DNA of 64,000 nucleotides, from the NCBI RefSeq assembly GCF_000716435.1, contig NZ_JNWO01000035.1, forward strand, positions 15,224 through 79,223, given 5' to 3'. The stretch comes from Streptomyces xylophagus. GTDB lineage: Bacteria; Actinomycetota; Actinomycetes; Streptomycetales; Streptomycetaceae. Shown one piece after another: positions 54,489 through 63,640 of this stretch. The notes beneath the pieces are model-generated. The model saw nothing but the letters and a program-made list of their open reading frames with translations. It was not told the origin of the DNA and did no database searches. Position numbers and translations under genes: made by a program. Within the stretch, counting starts at the first letter, position 1; the number at the start of each line of letters is the position of its first letter.

Positions 54489-55355
54489 TCAGCCCTTGAT
54501 GCCGGTCTGCGCGATGCCCTGGACCAGCCAGCGCTGGAGGAAGAGGAACACGAACACCAGGGGCAGGATGGAAACTGCGGTGGCCATGAAGATGAGATGG
54601 AAGTTGACGGTCTGGTTCGTCATGAACGACGACAGGGCGATCTGCACGGTCCAGGAGCTCGGGTCCTGGCCGATGACCAGCGGCCACAGGAAGGCGTTCC
54701 AGCCGCTGATGAAGGTGATCGTGGCGATCGCCGCGAAGAAGTTCAGCGAATTGGGCACGACGATCCGCCAGTACGCGCCCCAGTAACCGAGCCCGTCCAC
54801 GCGCGCCGCCTCCTCCAACTCCTTGGGGAACCCCAGGAAGTACTGCCGGAAGAGGAAGCAGGTGAAACCACTGAAGAGGCCCGGGATGATGAGACCCCGG
54901 TAGGTGTCGACCCAGCCGAGGGACGAGACGAGCACGAAGCTCGGCACGAAGGTGACGGCCGTCGGCACCATCAGCGTCGCCAGGACGACGTAGAAGACCT
55001 TGTTGGAGTGCTTGTACGGGATGCGGGCCAGGCCGTAGCCGGCCAGCGAGCACACCAACAGGGTGCCGACGGTCATCAGGACGGCGACGACCGTCGAGTT
55101 CCACAGGGCGCGGCCGAACTGGACGGTCTGGTCGTCGAAGAGCTCGGAGATGTTGCCCCACTGGAAGGAGGGGAGCAGTTTCCAGTTCTCGCCGGTGATC
55201 TCCGGGTCCGTGGAGAGGGCGTTGCGCAGGATCAGGTAGAAGGGGATCAGGAAGAGCAGGGCGGCGATGCCGACGGCGAGGTACAGGCCCGTGTTGCCGA
55301 GGACGCTGCCGCGCTTCTTGCGCTTCTTGCCCAACTGCGGTGCGGTGGTACTCAC
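54489..55355 (-). CDS. Carbohydrate ABC transporter permease (MalG type)
   Basis: 288 residues from GTG 55355, overlapping the previous stop (GTGA), with GAGGAG upstream. Six membrane segments and the EAA loop EAARVDGLGYWGAYWRIVVP. Inner-membrane subunit of the galactoside importer. No ATPase gene accompanies it, as is usual where a shared MsiK-like ATPase is used. Confidence 0.93.
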   Translation of the reverse strand: MSTTAPQLGKKRKKRGSVLGNTGLYLAVGIAALLFLIPFYLILRNALSTDPEITGENWKLLPSFQWGNISELFDDQTVQFGRALWNSTVVAVLMTVGTLLVCSLAGYGLARIPYKHSNKVFYVVLATLMVPTAVTFVPSFVLVSSLGWVDTYRGLIIPGLFSGFTCFLFRQYFLGFPKELEEAARVDGLGYWGAYWRIVVPNSLNFFAAIATITFISGWNAFLWPLVIGQDPSSWTVQIALSSFMTNQTVNFHLIFMATAVSILPLVFVFLFLQRWLVQGIAQTGIKG

Positions 55356-56320
55356 TTGGACTCCTCTCCCCGTCCGAAGCCCATGATCCGGCCCTGGGCG
55401 AGGGTGACGACGCAGATCAGCAGCGAGAGGATGACCGCGCCCGCGCTGCCTGCGCCGTAGTCCTGGCTGTTGCCGAGGGCCGCCTTGTACAGCTCCATGA
55501 GCGGTGTCTGGGCCCAAGTTGCCTTCGTGCCGATGATGTTGAAGAACTCGTCGAACGCCTGGTAGGCGGCGACGAGCAGCAGCAGGACCACCGCCGTGGA
55601 GGTGGCGCGGAGTTGGGGCAGCGTGATGTACCGGAAGGTCTGCCAGCCCCGCTTGGCGCCGTCGATCTCGGCGGCCTCGTACAGCTCAGCGGGAATGTTC
55701 TGCAGCGCGGCCAGGAACAGGATCATGTAGAAGCCGGCCTGGATCCACAGGCGCAGGCTCACGATGACCACCCAGTACCAGGGCGGGCTCGGGTTCGCCA
55801 GATAGGCGATGTTGTCGACGCCGAACCAGCCGAGGACGGTGTTCAGCAGGCCGAAGCGGACCCCGCTGAAGATGGACATCTTCCAGATCAGCGCGGCGGC
55901 GACGTACGACACGGCGGTCGGCAGGAAGAACACCGACCGGAAGAACGCCCGCATGAACCGGAGTTGGTTCACCAGCAGGGCCAGACCCAGCGACAGCGCC
56001 CACGTGGTCGGCACGATGAACGCGGCGAACACGGTGAACGTCAGCAGGGACTGGGGGAAGTTGCTGTTGGTCAGGATCTGCTTGTAGTTGTCGAAGCCGA
56101 TGAAGTGGCTCGGCGTGACGGTGTAGCGGGCGTCGAAGAAGCTGAGCCAGATGCTCCATCCGATGGGGACGAAGACGAAGATCACCAGGCCGACGAGGAA
56201 CGGACCGGTGAAGAGCCAGAAGTTCAGGGTGGCGTTGGACCGCAGGCCCCGCCGCGGCCGGGCCTGGGAGGCCTTGGCCGAGGCGGGCTTGGCGACCCCG
56301 CGCGTGGTGGTGGTCGACAT
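55352..56320 (-). CDS. Carbohydrate ABC transporter permease (MalF type)
   Basis: 322 residues from ATG 56320. A basic cytoplasmic N-terminus precedes six membrane segments (WLFTGPFLVGLVIFVFVPIG is the first). The EAA loop is YEAAEIDGAKRGWQTFRYIT. It is coupled by GTGA to the MalG-type gene and lies 20 bp after the binding-protein gene. Confidence 0.93.
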   Translation of the reverse strand: MSTTTTRGVAKPASAKASQARPRRGLRSNATLNFWLFTGPFLVGLVIFVFVPIGWSIWLSFFDARYTVTPSHFIGFDNYKQILTNSNFPQSLLTFTVFAAFIVPTTWALSLGLALLVNQLRFMRAFFRSVFFLPTAVSYVAAALIWKMSIFSGVRFGLLNTVLGWFGVDNIAYLANPSPPWYWVVIVSLRLWIQAGFYMILFLAALQNIPAELYEAAEIDGAKRGWQTFRYITLPQLRATSTAVVLLLLVAAYQAFDEFFNIIGTKATWAQTPLMELYKAALGNSQDYGAGSAGAVILSLLICVVTLAQGRIMGFGRGEESK

Positions 56321-56340
56321 CTCGGGTTCCGTCCGCCGGC

Positions 56341-57606
56341 CTATCCGAACAGCTTCTTGAGCTCGACGTTGACCTTCTTGTCGCAGGCGTCGAGCGCGGC
56401 CTCCGGACTGCCGTTCTTGCGAACGGAGTTGGCGATGACGTCGCCGAACGCGGTGAGCATGGTCTGGTCGAAGCCGATGTTGTCGAAGTGGCCGTAGTCC
56501 GTGAAGAGCTTGACGCCCTCGGCGGGGAGACCGGACTTGAGCTTGGTGGCCTCGGCGGCGATCGAGGAGCGCGGCGGGATGTGGAAGCCGTAGGACAGCG
56601 CCCAGTCCTCCTGGTACTTCTTCTGGTCGATCCACAGCCACTTGACGTAGGCCTTGGCCGCTTCGAGGTTCTCGCTCTTGGCGTTCACGAACATCGACCA
56701 ACCGCCGTTGTAGACCGACTGCTTGCCGCTGCTGCCGATGCTCGGGAAGGGGAAGATGCCGAGGTCGTCGCCGAGGGCCTTCTGCATCGCCGGCATGGAC
56801 CACATGCCGCCCCACTGGATGGCGCACAGGCCCTGGTTGAGGGAGGACGGGTCCCAGAAGTCGGTCGGGGCGTCGAGGAGCACGTGACCGCTGGTGAACA
56901 GCTGACGGAGCTTCGTGAGGCCTTCTACGACGCCGTCCGTGTGGTAGGCGATCTGGTTGTTCGTGTCGAGCGTGTCGGCGCCGGCCGACCAGATGATCGG
57001 GTTCTGGACCGCGGTGAAGTCGTTGCCGAGGTAGGCGCCCTTGACCTTGCTGGTGGTCAGCTTGGCGGCGGCCTCCAGCAACTCGTCGAGCGTGGTGGGG
57101 ACTTCGACCTTGGCCTTCTCCAGCATCGACTTGCGGTAGTAGAAGAACTGCGGGTCGTCGATCATCCGGACCCCGTAGATCTTCCCGTCGACCGTGTGCG
57201 ACTTGATGTCGGCCGGGTTGAAGTCGTCCTTGACCGGATCGATGATGTCGCTCAGGTCGGCCACCTGACCGCTCTTCACCAGCTGCAGCTGCGGGTGGAA
57301 CTCGAAGACGTCGGGCGCCTGCTTGGTGAGCAGGGACGAGAAGAGCTTGGCCTCGAAGCTGTTGCCGGTGATCCAGTTCGTCGTCACGTTGGCCTTGGTG
57401 TACGCCTTCGCGTACTTCTTGATGGCCTGTTCCGTCCCTGCCTCGCCGTAGGCGTGGAAGTACTGGACGAGGTTCGTGCCCGAACCGGAGCCCCCGCCAC
57501 GGCCGTTGTTGCCGCCGCAGGCGGCCAGGGCGCCGGCGGCGGTCATCCCCGCTGCCGCCCGGAATATCGATCGGCGGGACCAGTTGCTGTTGCTCATTGC
57601 CGACAT
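56341..57606 (-). CDS. Sugar-binding lipoprotein of the galactoside ABC importer
   Basis: 421 residues from ATG 57606, with AAGGAC about 6 nt upstream. A twin-arginine lipoprotein signal is visible: NWSRRSIFRAAAGMTAAGAL then lipobox LAAC with Cys near 32. The mature protein is a family-1 solute-binding fold (NLVQYFHAYGEAGTEQAIKKY, LKKLFG at the end). It is the first gene of a unit running binding protein - permease - permease - GH2 - MFS. The context (GH2, GH30 galactanase) suggests beta-galacto-oligosaccharides as ligand. Confidence 0.92.
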   Translation of the reverse strand: MSAMSNSNWSRRSIFRAAAGMTAAGALAACGGNNGRGGGSGSGTNLVQYFHAYGEAGTEQAIKKYAKAYTKANVTTNWITGNSFEAKLFSSLLTKQAPDVFEFHPQLQLVKSGQVADLSDIIDPVKDDFNPADIKSHTVDGKIYGVRMIDDPQFFYYRKSMLEKAKVEVPTTLDELLEAAAKLTTSKVKGAYLGNDFTAVQNPIIWSAGADTLDTNNQIAYHTDGVVEGLTKLRQLFTSGHVLLDAPTDFWDPSSLNQGLCAIQWGGMWSMPAMQKALGDDLGIFPFPSIGSSGKQSVYNGGWSMFVNAKSENLEAAKAYVKWLWIDQKKYQEDWALSYGFHIPPRSSIAAEATKLKSGLPAEGVKLFTDYGHFDNIGFDQTMLTAFGDVIANSVRKNGSPEAALDACDKKVNVELKKLFG

Positions 57607-57713
57607 GGTGACGTCCTTGTCTCTCGCGCGGCTGCGGCTCCACGGCTCCACGACTGAGTGGCGGCCAGTGGCTCAATTCGAGGTGCGGTGCGGGACGTTA
57701 ACCTTCGCCTAAG

Positions 57714-57748
57714 CCTTCGGCAAGGGGTTGGACGAAGTCTGTTCGAAG
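57714..57748 (-). promoter_or_regulatory. Promoter/operator element of the galactoside importer operon
   Basis: On the plus strand: TTCGGCAAGGGGTTGG at 57716-57731 and CTGTTCGAAG at 57739-57748. The operon runs on the minus strand, where TTGCCG (-35-like) is followed 17 nt later by TAACGT (-10-like). A similar element occurs before the ROK regulator at 61033-61068, with the two parts separated by nearly the same distance (18 versus 19 nt). Confidence 0.6.
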
Positions 57749-57784
57749 CGTTGTGTAGCGTTCGGAATACCGGACGTGACGGGT

Positions 57785-57809
57785 GCGGGCCACCTCCCGA
57801 GTGGCCCGC
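57785..57809 (-). terminator. Terminator of the GH30 galactanase gene
   Basis: GCGGGCCAC (57785-57793) and GTGGCCCGC (57801-57809), a perfect 9 bp stem with a 7 nt loop, 21 nt beyond the galactanase stop codon at 57830. Confidence 0.8.
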
Positions 57810-57829
57810 GCACCGCGTTCAGCGAGGCA

Positions 57830-59689
57830 TCACACCTTCGACCAGGCCTCGTTGGCCCCGCCGTTGCAGCTGTAGAGGATCACCTTGCTGCCGTCGGCGG
57901 TCGACTGCCCGCTCACGTCGAGGCACTTCCCGGAGGCCTCGCTCAGGATCTGTCCGTTGGCGTTGAGCAGCCACCGTTGGCCGGAACCACCCGTGAAGTC
58001 GGCGGTGGTCGTCAACCCCGAACTCCCCACCGTCAGATACCCGTTGGCACCCTTCAGGCCGCCCTTCGCGTCGTACGACCACGCCTGCTCGGCCCCGCCC
58101 GTGCAGGTGCCGATCGCGGCCCCGGAGGCGTCCGCCGTCAGGCACTTGCCGGACTGCTTGCCCAGGAGGGCACCGGTGAGAGTCGTCGAACTCTCGTGTC
58201 CCTTACCGCCCTTGTGGTCCTTCTGGTCGAAGACGTACGTCGTGATGGAGCGGGCGGCGAGGGTCGTGGACACCGTGGAGCCGCTCACGTCCGGCTTGGC
58301 GACCTTCGCCCAGTTCTCCGTGGCCGAGGTCCGTACCGCCTGGGTCGCCCGCACCGGCACTTTGCTGTTGAAGTGCAGGTTCAGCGAAGTGTCCGTGGTG
58401 TTCTGGTTGTTGACCACGACCACCCACTTGCCGTCCCGGTCGTACGAGGTCACCTCGACCCCGCTCGGCGCGCCCGTCACGTTGTGCGCGACGGAGCCCG
58501 GCCGCACGAACTTGCTGTACTGGCCGAGCGCGTAGTACCGCTTGGTGAAGTACAGGGTCTGGTTGCCGTTCGTCGCGTAGTCGGGGTCGTAGTAGACGAG
58601 CCCGTCGTTCCAGCCGACGTCGTTGCGCGCGGTCGGGTCCGTGCCGTAGCCGCTGGCGAGGGCCACCCACCACTGGAACGCCGAGTCGTGCGCGCTCGCG
58701 AAGTCCTTGTAGATGATCCGGGACATCAGCAGGGCGTTGTCGATGGTCGGGTCGTACTCCTGGTTCCAGCCCGTGCTGCCCTTGCCGAAGCAGCAGATCT
58801 CGCTGGCCCAGGAGGGCTTGCCGACCGTCTTCGCCGTCTCGTAGACGTTGCCCAACTGGCCGTCGTTCGGGTTGTTGTACGTGTGATGGGCCAGCTTGGA
58901 CACGTACTGGGCGGTGTCCGGCTGCGAGATCCACTGCGGGACCTCGGTGGAGAAACTGACCGTGCTGCTCGACTCGTCGGCGATGATGCTCGTCCGCTGG
59001 TGCCGGGCCCGCTGCTCGGCGCCCAACGCCCGCACGATGTCGTCGCGTTGGGCGACGGTGACCTGCATGCCCTCCTGGCCGCAGTCGCCGAAGGTGTTGT
59101 TCGGCTCGTTGAAGGGGCTGATGTAGTCGAACGTCGCGCCCTGCTTCGCGAAGTGGGCGGTGACGTCGGCGATGTACTTCGCGTAGGCGGTCTCGTTCTC
59201 CGGCTTCAACTGGCCGCCGCAGCTCTGCCCGTTGGTCGTCCACTGCGCGGGCGCGCTGTTGACGAAGCCGATGAGGTCCTTCACGCCGTACTGCGCGGCG
59301 TACTTGAGGAACGTCCTGCCGCCCTTGTCCTTGCTCCAGTCGTACGTCCCGTCGGCGTTCAGGAAGTCCTGGGCCGCGCGGGCCGGGGTGGTGACCGCCG
59401 CGCCGCCACCGCCGATGTTGTAGCGGTAGGAGCTGAGATCCAACCCCTTGGAGGAGAACAGGAGTTGGGCCACCCGGGACTGGACCTCGGGCTTGAAGTA
59501 CTGGAGGTCGTTGACCCACCAGGCGCCGGACGCGCCGATGTCGTCGATGGTCTGGGCTGCGTGGGGGGAGACCTCGGCCGGTGCGACGCCGTCGGCGTTC
59601 GCGGGCGGTGCGGACATCAGGGCCCCGGTGACAGCCAGGGCGGCTGCCGCTGTCGCGAGGATCGATCTCCTGGGGTGGGGGTGGGTCAT
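57830..59689 (-). CDS. GH30 endo-beta-1,6-galactanase with C-terminal ricin-type CBM13
   Basis: 619 residues from ATG 59689 (GGAAGGG 6 nt upstream; ATG 59695 is two codons earlier). A signal peptide with RR pair (HPHPRRSILATAAAALA) ends at PPANAD. The catalytic (beta/alpha)8 part with side beta-domain covers ~35-485: YRYNIGGGGAAVTTPARAAQ, acid/base Glu in DYISPFNEPNN, nucleophile Glu in SWASEICCFG, then GWNDGLVYYDPDYATNGNQ, which is typical of bacterial endo-beta-1,6-galactanases. A beta-trefoil with QxW-like units (EQAWSY, GQRWLL, NEAWSK) ends the protein. It cuts the beta-1,6-galactan side chains of type II arabinogalactan outside the cell. Confidence 0.9.
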   Translation of the reverse strand: MTHPHPRRSILATAAAALAVTGALMSAPPANADGVAPAEVSPHAAQTIDDIGASGAWWVNDLQYFKPEVQSRVAQLLFSSKGLDLSSYRYNIGGGGAAVTTPARAAQDFLNADGTYDWSKDKGGRTFLKYAAQYGVKDLIGFVNSAPAQWTTNGQSCGGQLKPENETAYAKYIADVTAHFAKQGATFDYISPFNEPNNTFGDCGQEGMQVTVAQRDDIVRALGAEQRARHQRTSIIADESSSTVSFSTEVPQWISQPDTAQYVSKLAHHTYNNPNDGQLGNVYETAKTVGKPSWASEICCFGKGSTGWNQEYDPTIDNALLMSRIIYKDFASAHDSAFQWWVALASGYGTDPTARNDVGWNDGLVYYDPDYATNGNQTLYFTKRYYALGQYSKFVRPGSVAHNVTGAPSGVEVTSYDRDGKWVVVVNNQNTTDTSLNLHFNSKVPVRATQAVRTSATENWAKVAKPDVSGSTVSTTLAARSITTYVFDQKDHKGGKGHESSTTLTGALLGKQSGKCLTADASGAAIGTCTGGAEQAWSYDAKGGLKGANGYLTVGSSGLTTTADFTGGSGQRWLLNANGQILSEASGKCLDVSGQSTADGSKVILYSCNGGANEAWSKV

Positions 59690-59706
59690 GTGCATCCCTT
59701 CCGTCG

Positions 59707-60954
59707 TCATGAAGGTGGTGCGGTACGGCTCCTTGCCTGCGTGGTGCGGTTCTTTCCGTTCCTCTGTCCGACCGACTGAAGTGCCCCTTCGAGCGCGAAA
59801 GTTGCCGCTCCGAGGCACGCCGGGTCGGTGGGGATGGGTGAGAGGACGATCTCGGTGGCGGCGAACGGCCGCCCGAGCGCGTGCCGTTGGACGGCCTCGC
59901 GCACTTCGTGGAGCAGGGGTTCGCCGAGCTTGCGGGCGACCCAGCTGCTGAGCACGACCACTTCGGGGTTGAGGACGTTGACCAGGTTGGCGATGCCCGC
60001 ACCGACGTAACGGGCCGTCTCCCGTACGACCTTGAGGGCCACGGGGTCGTTCGCGGCCACGCCCTGGGCCAGCGCGTCGATGGTCGCCGTCTGGTCCTCG
60101 GGGTGCAGCAGCGGACTCTGCGGGCTCAACTCCCTTAGGTTCAGCATGATTCCGGGGGCGCCGACGTAGGCCTCGACGCAGCCGTGGTTGCCGCAGCGGC
60201 ACAGCCGGCCGTCCAGGACGAGCGTCGTGTGGCCCCACTCGCCGGCGCTGTTGCTCACTCCCCGGTACAGCCCGCCGCCGAGCGCGAGCCCGGCGCCGAC
60301 CCCGGTGCCGAGGTTGACCACCACCGCGTCCCCGCGTCCGCGTGCCGCCCCGAACCACATCTCGGCGACCGCGCCGGCACGCAGCGGATTGTCCAGGTAG
60401 AGGGGGTAGGCGATGACCTCGGAGAGCAGGTCAAGCAACGGCACGTCGTGCCAGTCCCAGTTGGGCGCGTACTCCGAGATGCCGGTCTTGCGGTCCACCT
60501 GGCCCGGCACGCTCACCCCGACGCCGAGGACACGGGCCGCCTCGACGCCGGCCTGCGCGACCACCGAGCCGACGGCGGCGGCGACATGGCCGACCACCTG
60601 CTCCGGGCGGCTCTCGCCGGGCCGCATGTCCTCGTCGGCGCGGGCCAGGACGTTCAACGCCAGGTCGAACAGCTCGACATGGACGTACGTCTCCGCGATG
60701 TCGACGCCGATCAGCGCGCCCCCCGACGCGTTGACGGCCACGAGGCCCCGAGGACGGCCCCCGGCCGAGTCCTCGAAACCGACCTCGGTGATCATACGGA
60801 GGTCGAGCAGCTCACCGACGAGCGTGGCGACCGTGGCCAGGCTCAGCCCGGTGGCGGCGGCCAACTCCTGCCGGGACGTGGGCGATTCGGCGATGATCTG
60901 GCGCAACACCTCGTAGCGGTTCGCGGTACGGATGTCGCGTGATGTGCGCTTCAC
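59707..60954 (-). CDS. ROK-family transcriptional regulator of the galactan module
   Basis: 415 residues. The N-terminal winged HTH is SRQELAAATGLSLATVATLVGEL; the ROK kinase-like domain has LIGVDIAETYVHVELFD, GTGVGAGLALGGGLYRG, NSAGEWGHTT and the zinc-binding CRCGNHGCVEAYVG. Such NagC/XylR-type proteins repress sugar genes until a sugar binds. It lies 17 bp upstream of the galactanase gene on the same strand, and its promoter shares an element with the importer operon, so both are likely targets. Confidence 0.93.
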   Translation of the reverse strand: MKRTSRDIRTANRYEVLRQIIAESPTSRQELAAATGLSLATVATLVGELLDLRMITEVGFEDSAGGRPRGLVAVNASGGALIGVDIAETYVHVELFDLALNVLARADEDMRPGESRPEQVVGHVAAAVGSVVAQAGVEAARVLGVGVSVPGQVDRKTGISEYAPNWDWHDVPLLDLLSEVIAYPLYLDNPLRAGAVAEMWFGAARGRGDAVVVNLGTGVGAGLALGGGLYRGVSNSAGEWGHTTLVLDGRLCRCGNHGCVEAYVGAPGIMLNLRELSPQSPLLHPEDQTATIDALAQGVAANDPVALKVVRETARYVGAGIANLVNVLNPEVVVLSSWVARKLGEPLLHEVREAVQRHALGRPFAATEIVLSPIPTDPACLGAATFALEGALQSVGQRNGKNRTTQARSRTAPPS

Positions 60955-61032
60955 CGAGGTGCCCCCACCCTTTTGCCGTCATGCCGGGGCACGACGGCAC
61001 CGGCGCGCGGCAAGGCTATGGGCTGCGGGCGA

Positions 61033-61068
61033 CGTTCGACAAGGGGTTAGGAAAGGGGCTGTACAAAG
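61033..61068 (-). promoter_or_regulatory. Promoter/operator element of the ROK regulator gene, similar to that at 57714-57748
   Basis: Plus strand: TTCGACAAGGGGTTAGG at 61035-61051 and CTGTACAAAG at 61059-61068. On the minus strand TTGTCG (-35-like) is followed after 18 nt by TAGCCT (-10-like), about 55 bp from the ROK start codon at 60954. Confidence 0.6.
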
Positions 61069-61078
61069 TCGCCGCCGG

Positions 61079-62425
<1,347 letters not shown>

Positions 62426-62470
62426 TCAATCTGTAGCCTATTTCCTGCGATATCGGTAGCGTCTGCTGTC

Positions 62471-63130
62471 ATGACCGACCGCCTCCCCGTCACCGACCTC
62501 ACCCGCCACCGCCGGCTCCGCGAACAGGGCAGCCTCGACCGCGCGGACCTGGACGCGATCCTCGACGCCGGGTTCGTGTGCCATCTCGGAATCGTGATCG
62601 AGGGGCGGCCGGTCGTCGTCCCCACGGTGTACGGGCGTGAGGGGCGGGAGCTGTACCTCCACGGGTCCGTCGCCAGTCGTAGCCTCGCGGGCGGTACCCC
62701 CGTGTGCGTCACGGTCACGCACGTCGACGGTCTTGTCCTCGCCCGGTCGGTCTTCGAGCACGGGGTCAACTACCGCAGCGCGATGATCCACGGGGTGCCC
62801 CGCAAGGTCACCGACCCGGAGGAGAAACTGGCCGGCCTGCGCCGCCTCACGGAACACGCGACGCCGGGCCAGTGGTCGTACGCCCGCCTCCCCAACCGCA
62901 AGGAACTCGCCGCGACCACCCTGCTCGCCCTCTCCCTCGACGAGGCCTCCGTCAAGATCCGCACCGGCGCACCCGACGACGGGGACGGGCCCGACGCGTC
63001 CCTGGGCCTGTGGGCGGGAACCCTGCCACTGACCTCGACCTGGGGCACACCCGTCCCGGACCCCGCACTACCACCGGGCATCCCGGTACCGGAGCACATC
63101 GCACGCCGCGAGGGGGCGGGGCAGGGCTGA
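62471..63130 (+). CDS. Pyridoxamine 5'-phosphate oxidase-family flavin/F420-binding protein
   Basis: 219 residues, a split-barrel fold: DLDAILDAGFVCHLGIVIEGR, VVVPTVYGREGRELYLHGS, VCVTVTHVDGLVLARSVFEHGVNYRS and RKVTDPEEKLAGLRRLTEH. This subgroup is like the NimA-related flavoproteins and is not the true PdxH enzyme. Probable FMN-dependent reductase or oxidase with unknown substrate. Divergent from aldO. Confidence 0.9.
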   Translation: MTDRLPVTDLTRHRRLREQGSLDRADLDAILDAGFVCHLGIVIEGRPVVVPTVYGREGRELYLHGSVASRSLAGGTPVCVTVTHVDGLVLARSVFEHGVNYRSAMIHGVPRKVTDPEEKLAGLRRLTEHATPGQWSYARLPNRKELAATTLLALSLDEASVKIRTGAPDDGDGPDASLGLWAGTLPLTSTWGTPVPDPALPPGIPVPEHIARREGAGQG

Positions 63131-63164
63131 CCGGCGAGGATCTCTCCAGCTTTCACCCGCGCCG

Positions 63165-63266
63165 GTGGCGCTCCCGCGCCGGTGGTGCTCCCGCGCGGGT
63201 GGTGCTCCCGCGCGGGTGGTGCTCCCGCGCGGGTGGTGCTCCCGCGCGGGTGGTGCTCCCGCGCCG
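63165..63266. repeat. Six tandem 17 bp units (GTGGTGCTCCCGCGCGG)
   Basis: Units begin at 63165, 63182, 63199, 63216, 63233 and 63250. The first unit has a C for T change (GTGGCGC) and the first and last end in GCCG instead of GCGG; the middle four are identical. A 17 bp period shifts frame at each unit, so it is not protein-coding. Confidence 0.9.
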
Positions 63267-63360
63267 GTGGCGCCAGGGACGTATTGCCGCCGCGCCCCGG
63301 CCCGATCTGAGCGCTTCGGCCCGGCCGCCTTGGCCGACCTGTTCCGGCCGGGCCGGACTG

Positions 63361-63559
63361 GCGCGCCCCGGTGCGACCCGTCCGCTTCGCTCCGACGGGC
63401 TTCGGCCCGACAGCCCTGGCCCGCTCCGCTCCGGCCGTCTCGGCCGACCTGTTCGGGCCCGACTGGCGCGCCCCGGTGCGACCCGTCCGCTTCGCTCCGA
63501 CGGGCTTCGGCCCGACAGCCCTGGCCCGCTCCGCTCCGGCCGTCTCGGCCGACCTGTTC
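63361..63559. repeat. Two near-perfect 105 bp direct repeats plus a partial third
   Basis: GCGCGCCCCGGTGCGACCCG starts copies at 63361 and 63466; the copies stay identical through GGCCGACCTGTTC (ends at 63454 and 63559). A degenerate partial copy of the unit end lies before the first (GCCGACCTGTTCC near 63337). The unit is dense in Streptomyces-style GGCC and TTCGGCC strings. Confidence 0.88.
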
Positions 63560-63640
63560 CCCGTCCTGGCCCGGCCGATCCGCCTCGCCCCGACCGGCCC
63601 GCCGCGCCCGCTGATGAGTCCACCCGCACGAGAATCCCGC

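Noticed and set aside
62471..63130. Calling the split-barrel protein PdxH (pyridoxamine phosphate oxidase)
   Set aside because: The sequence lacks the PdxH C-terminal region and resembles the broader PNPOx-like flavoprotein group.
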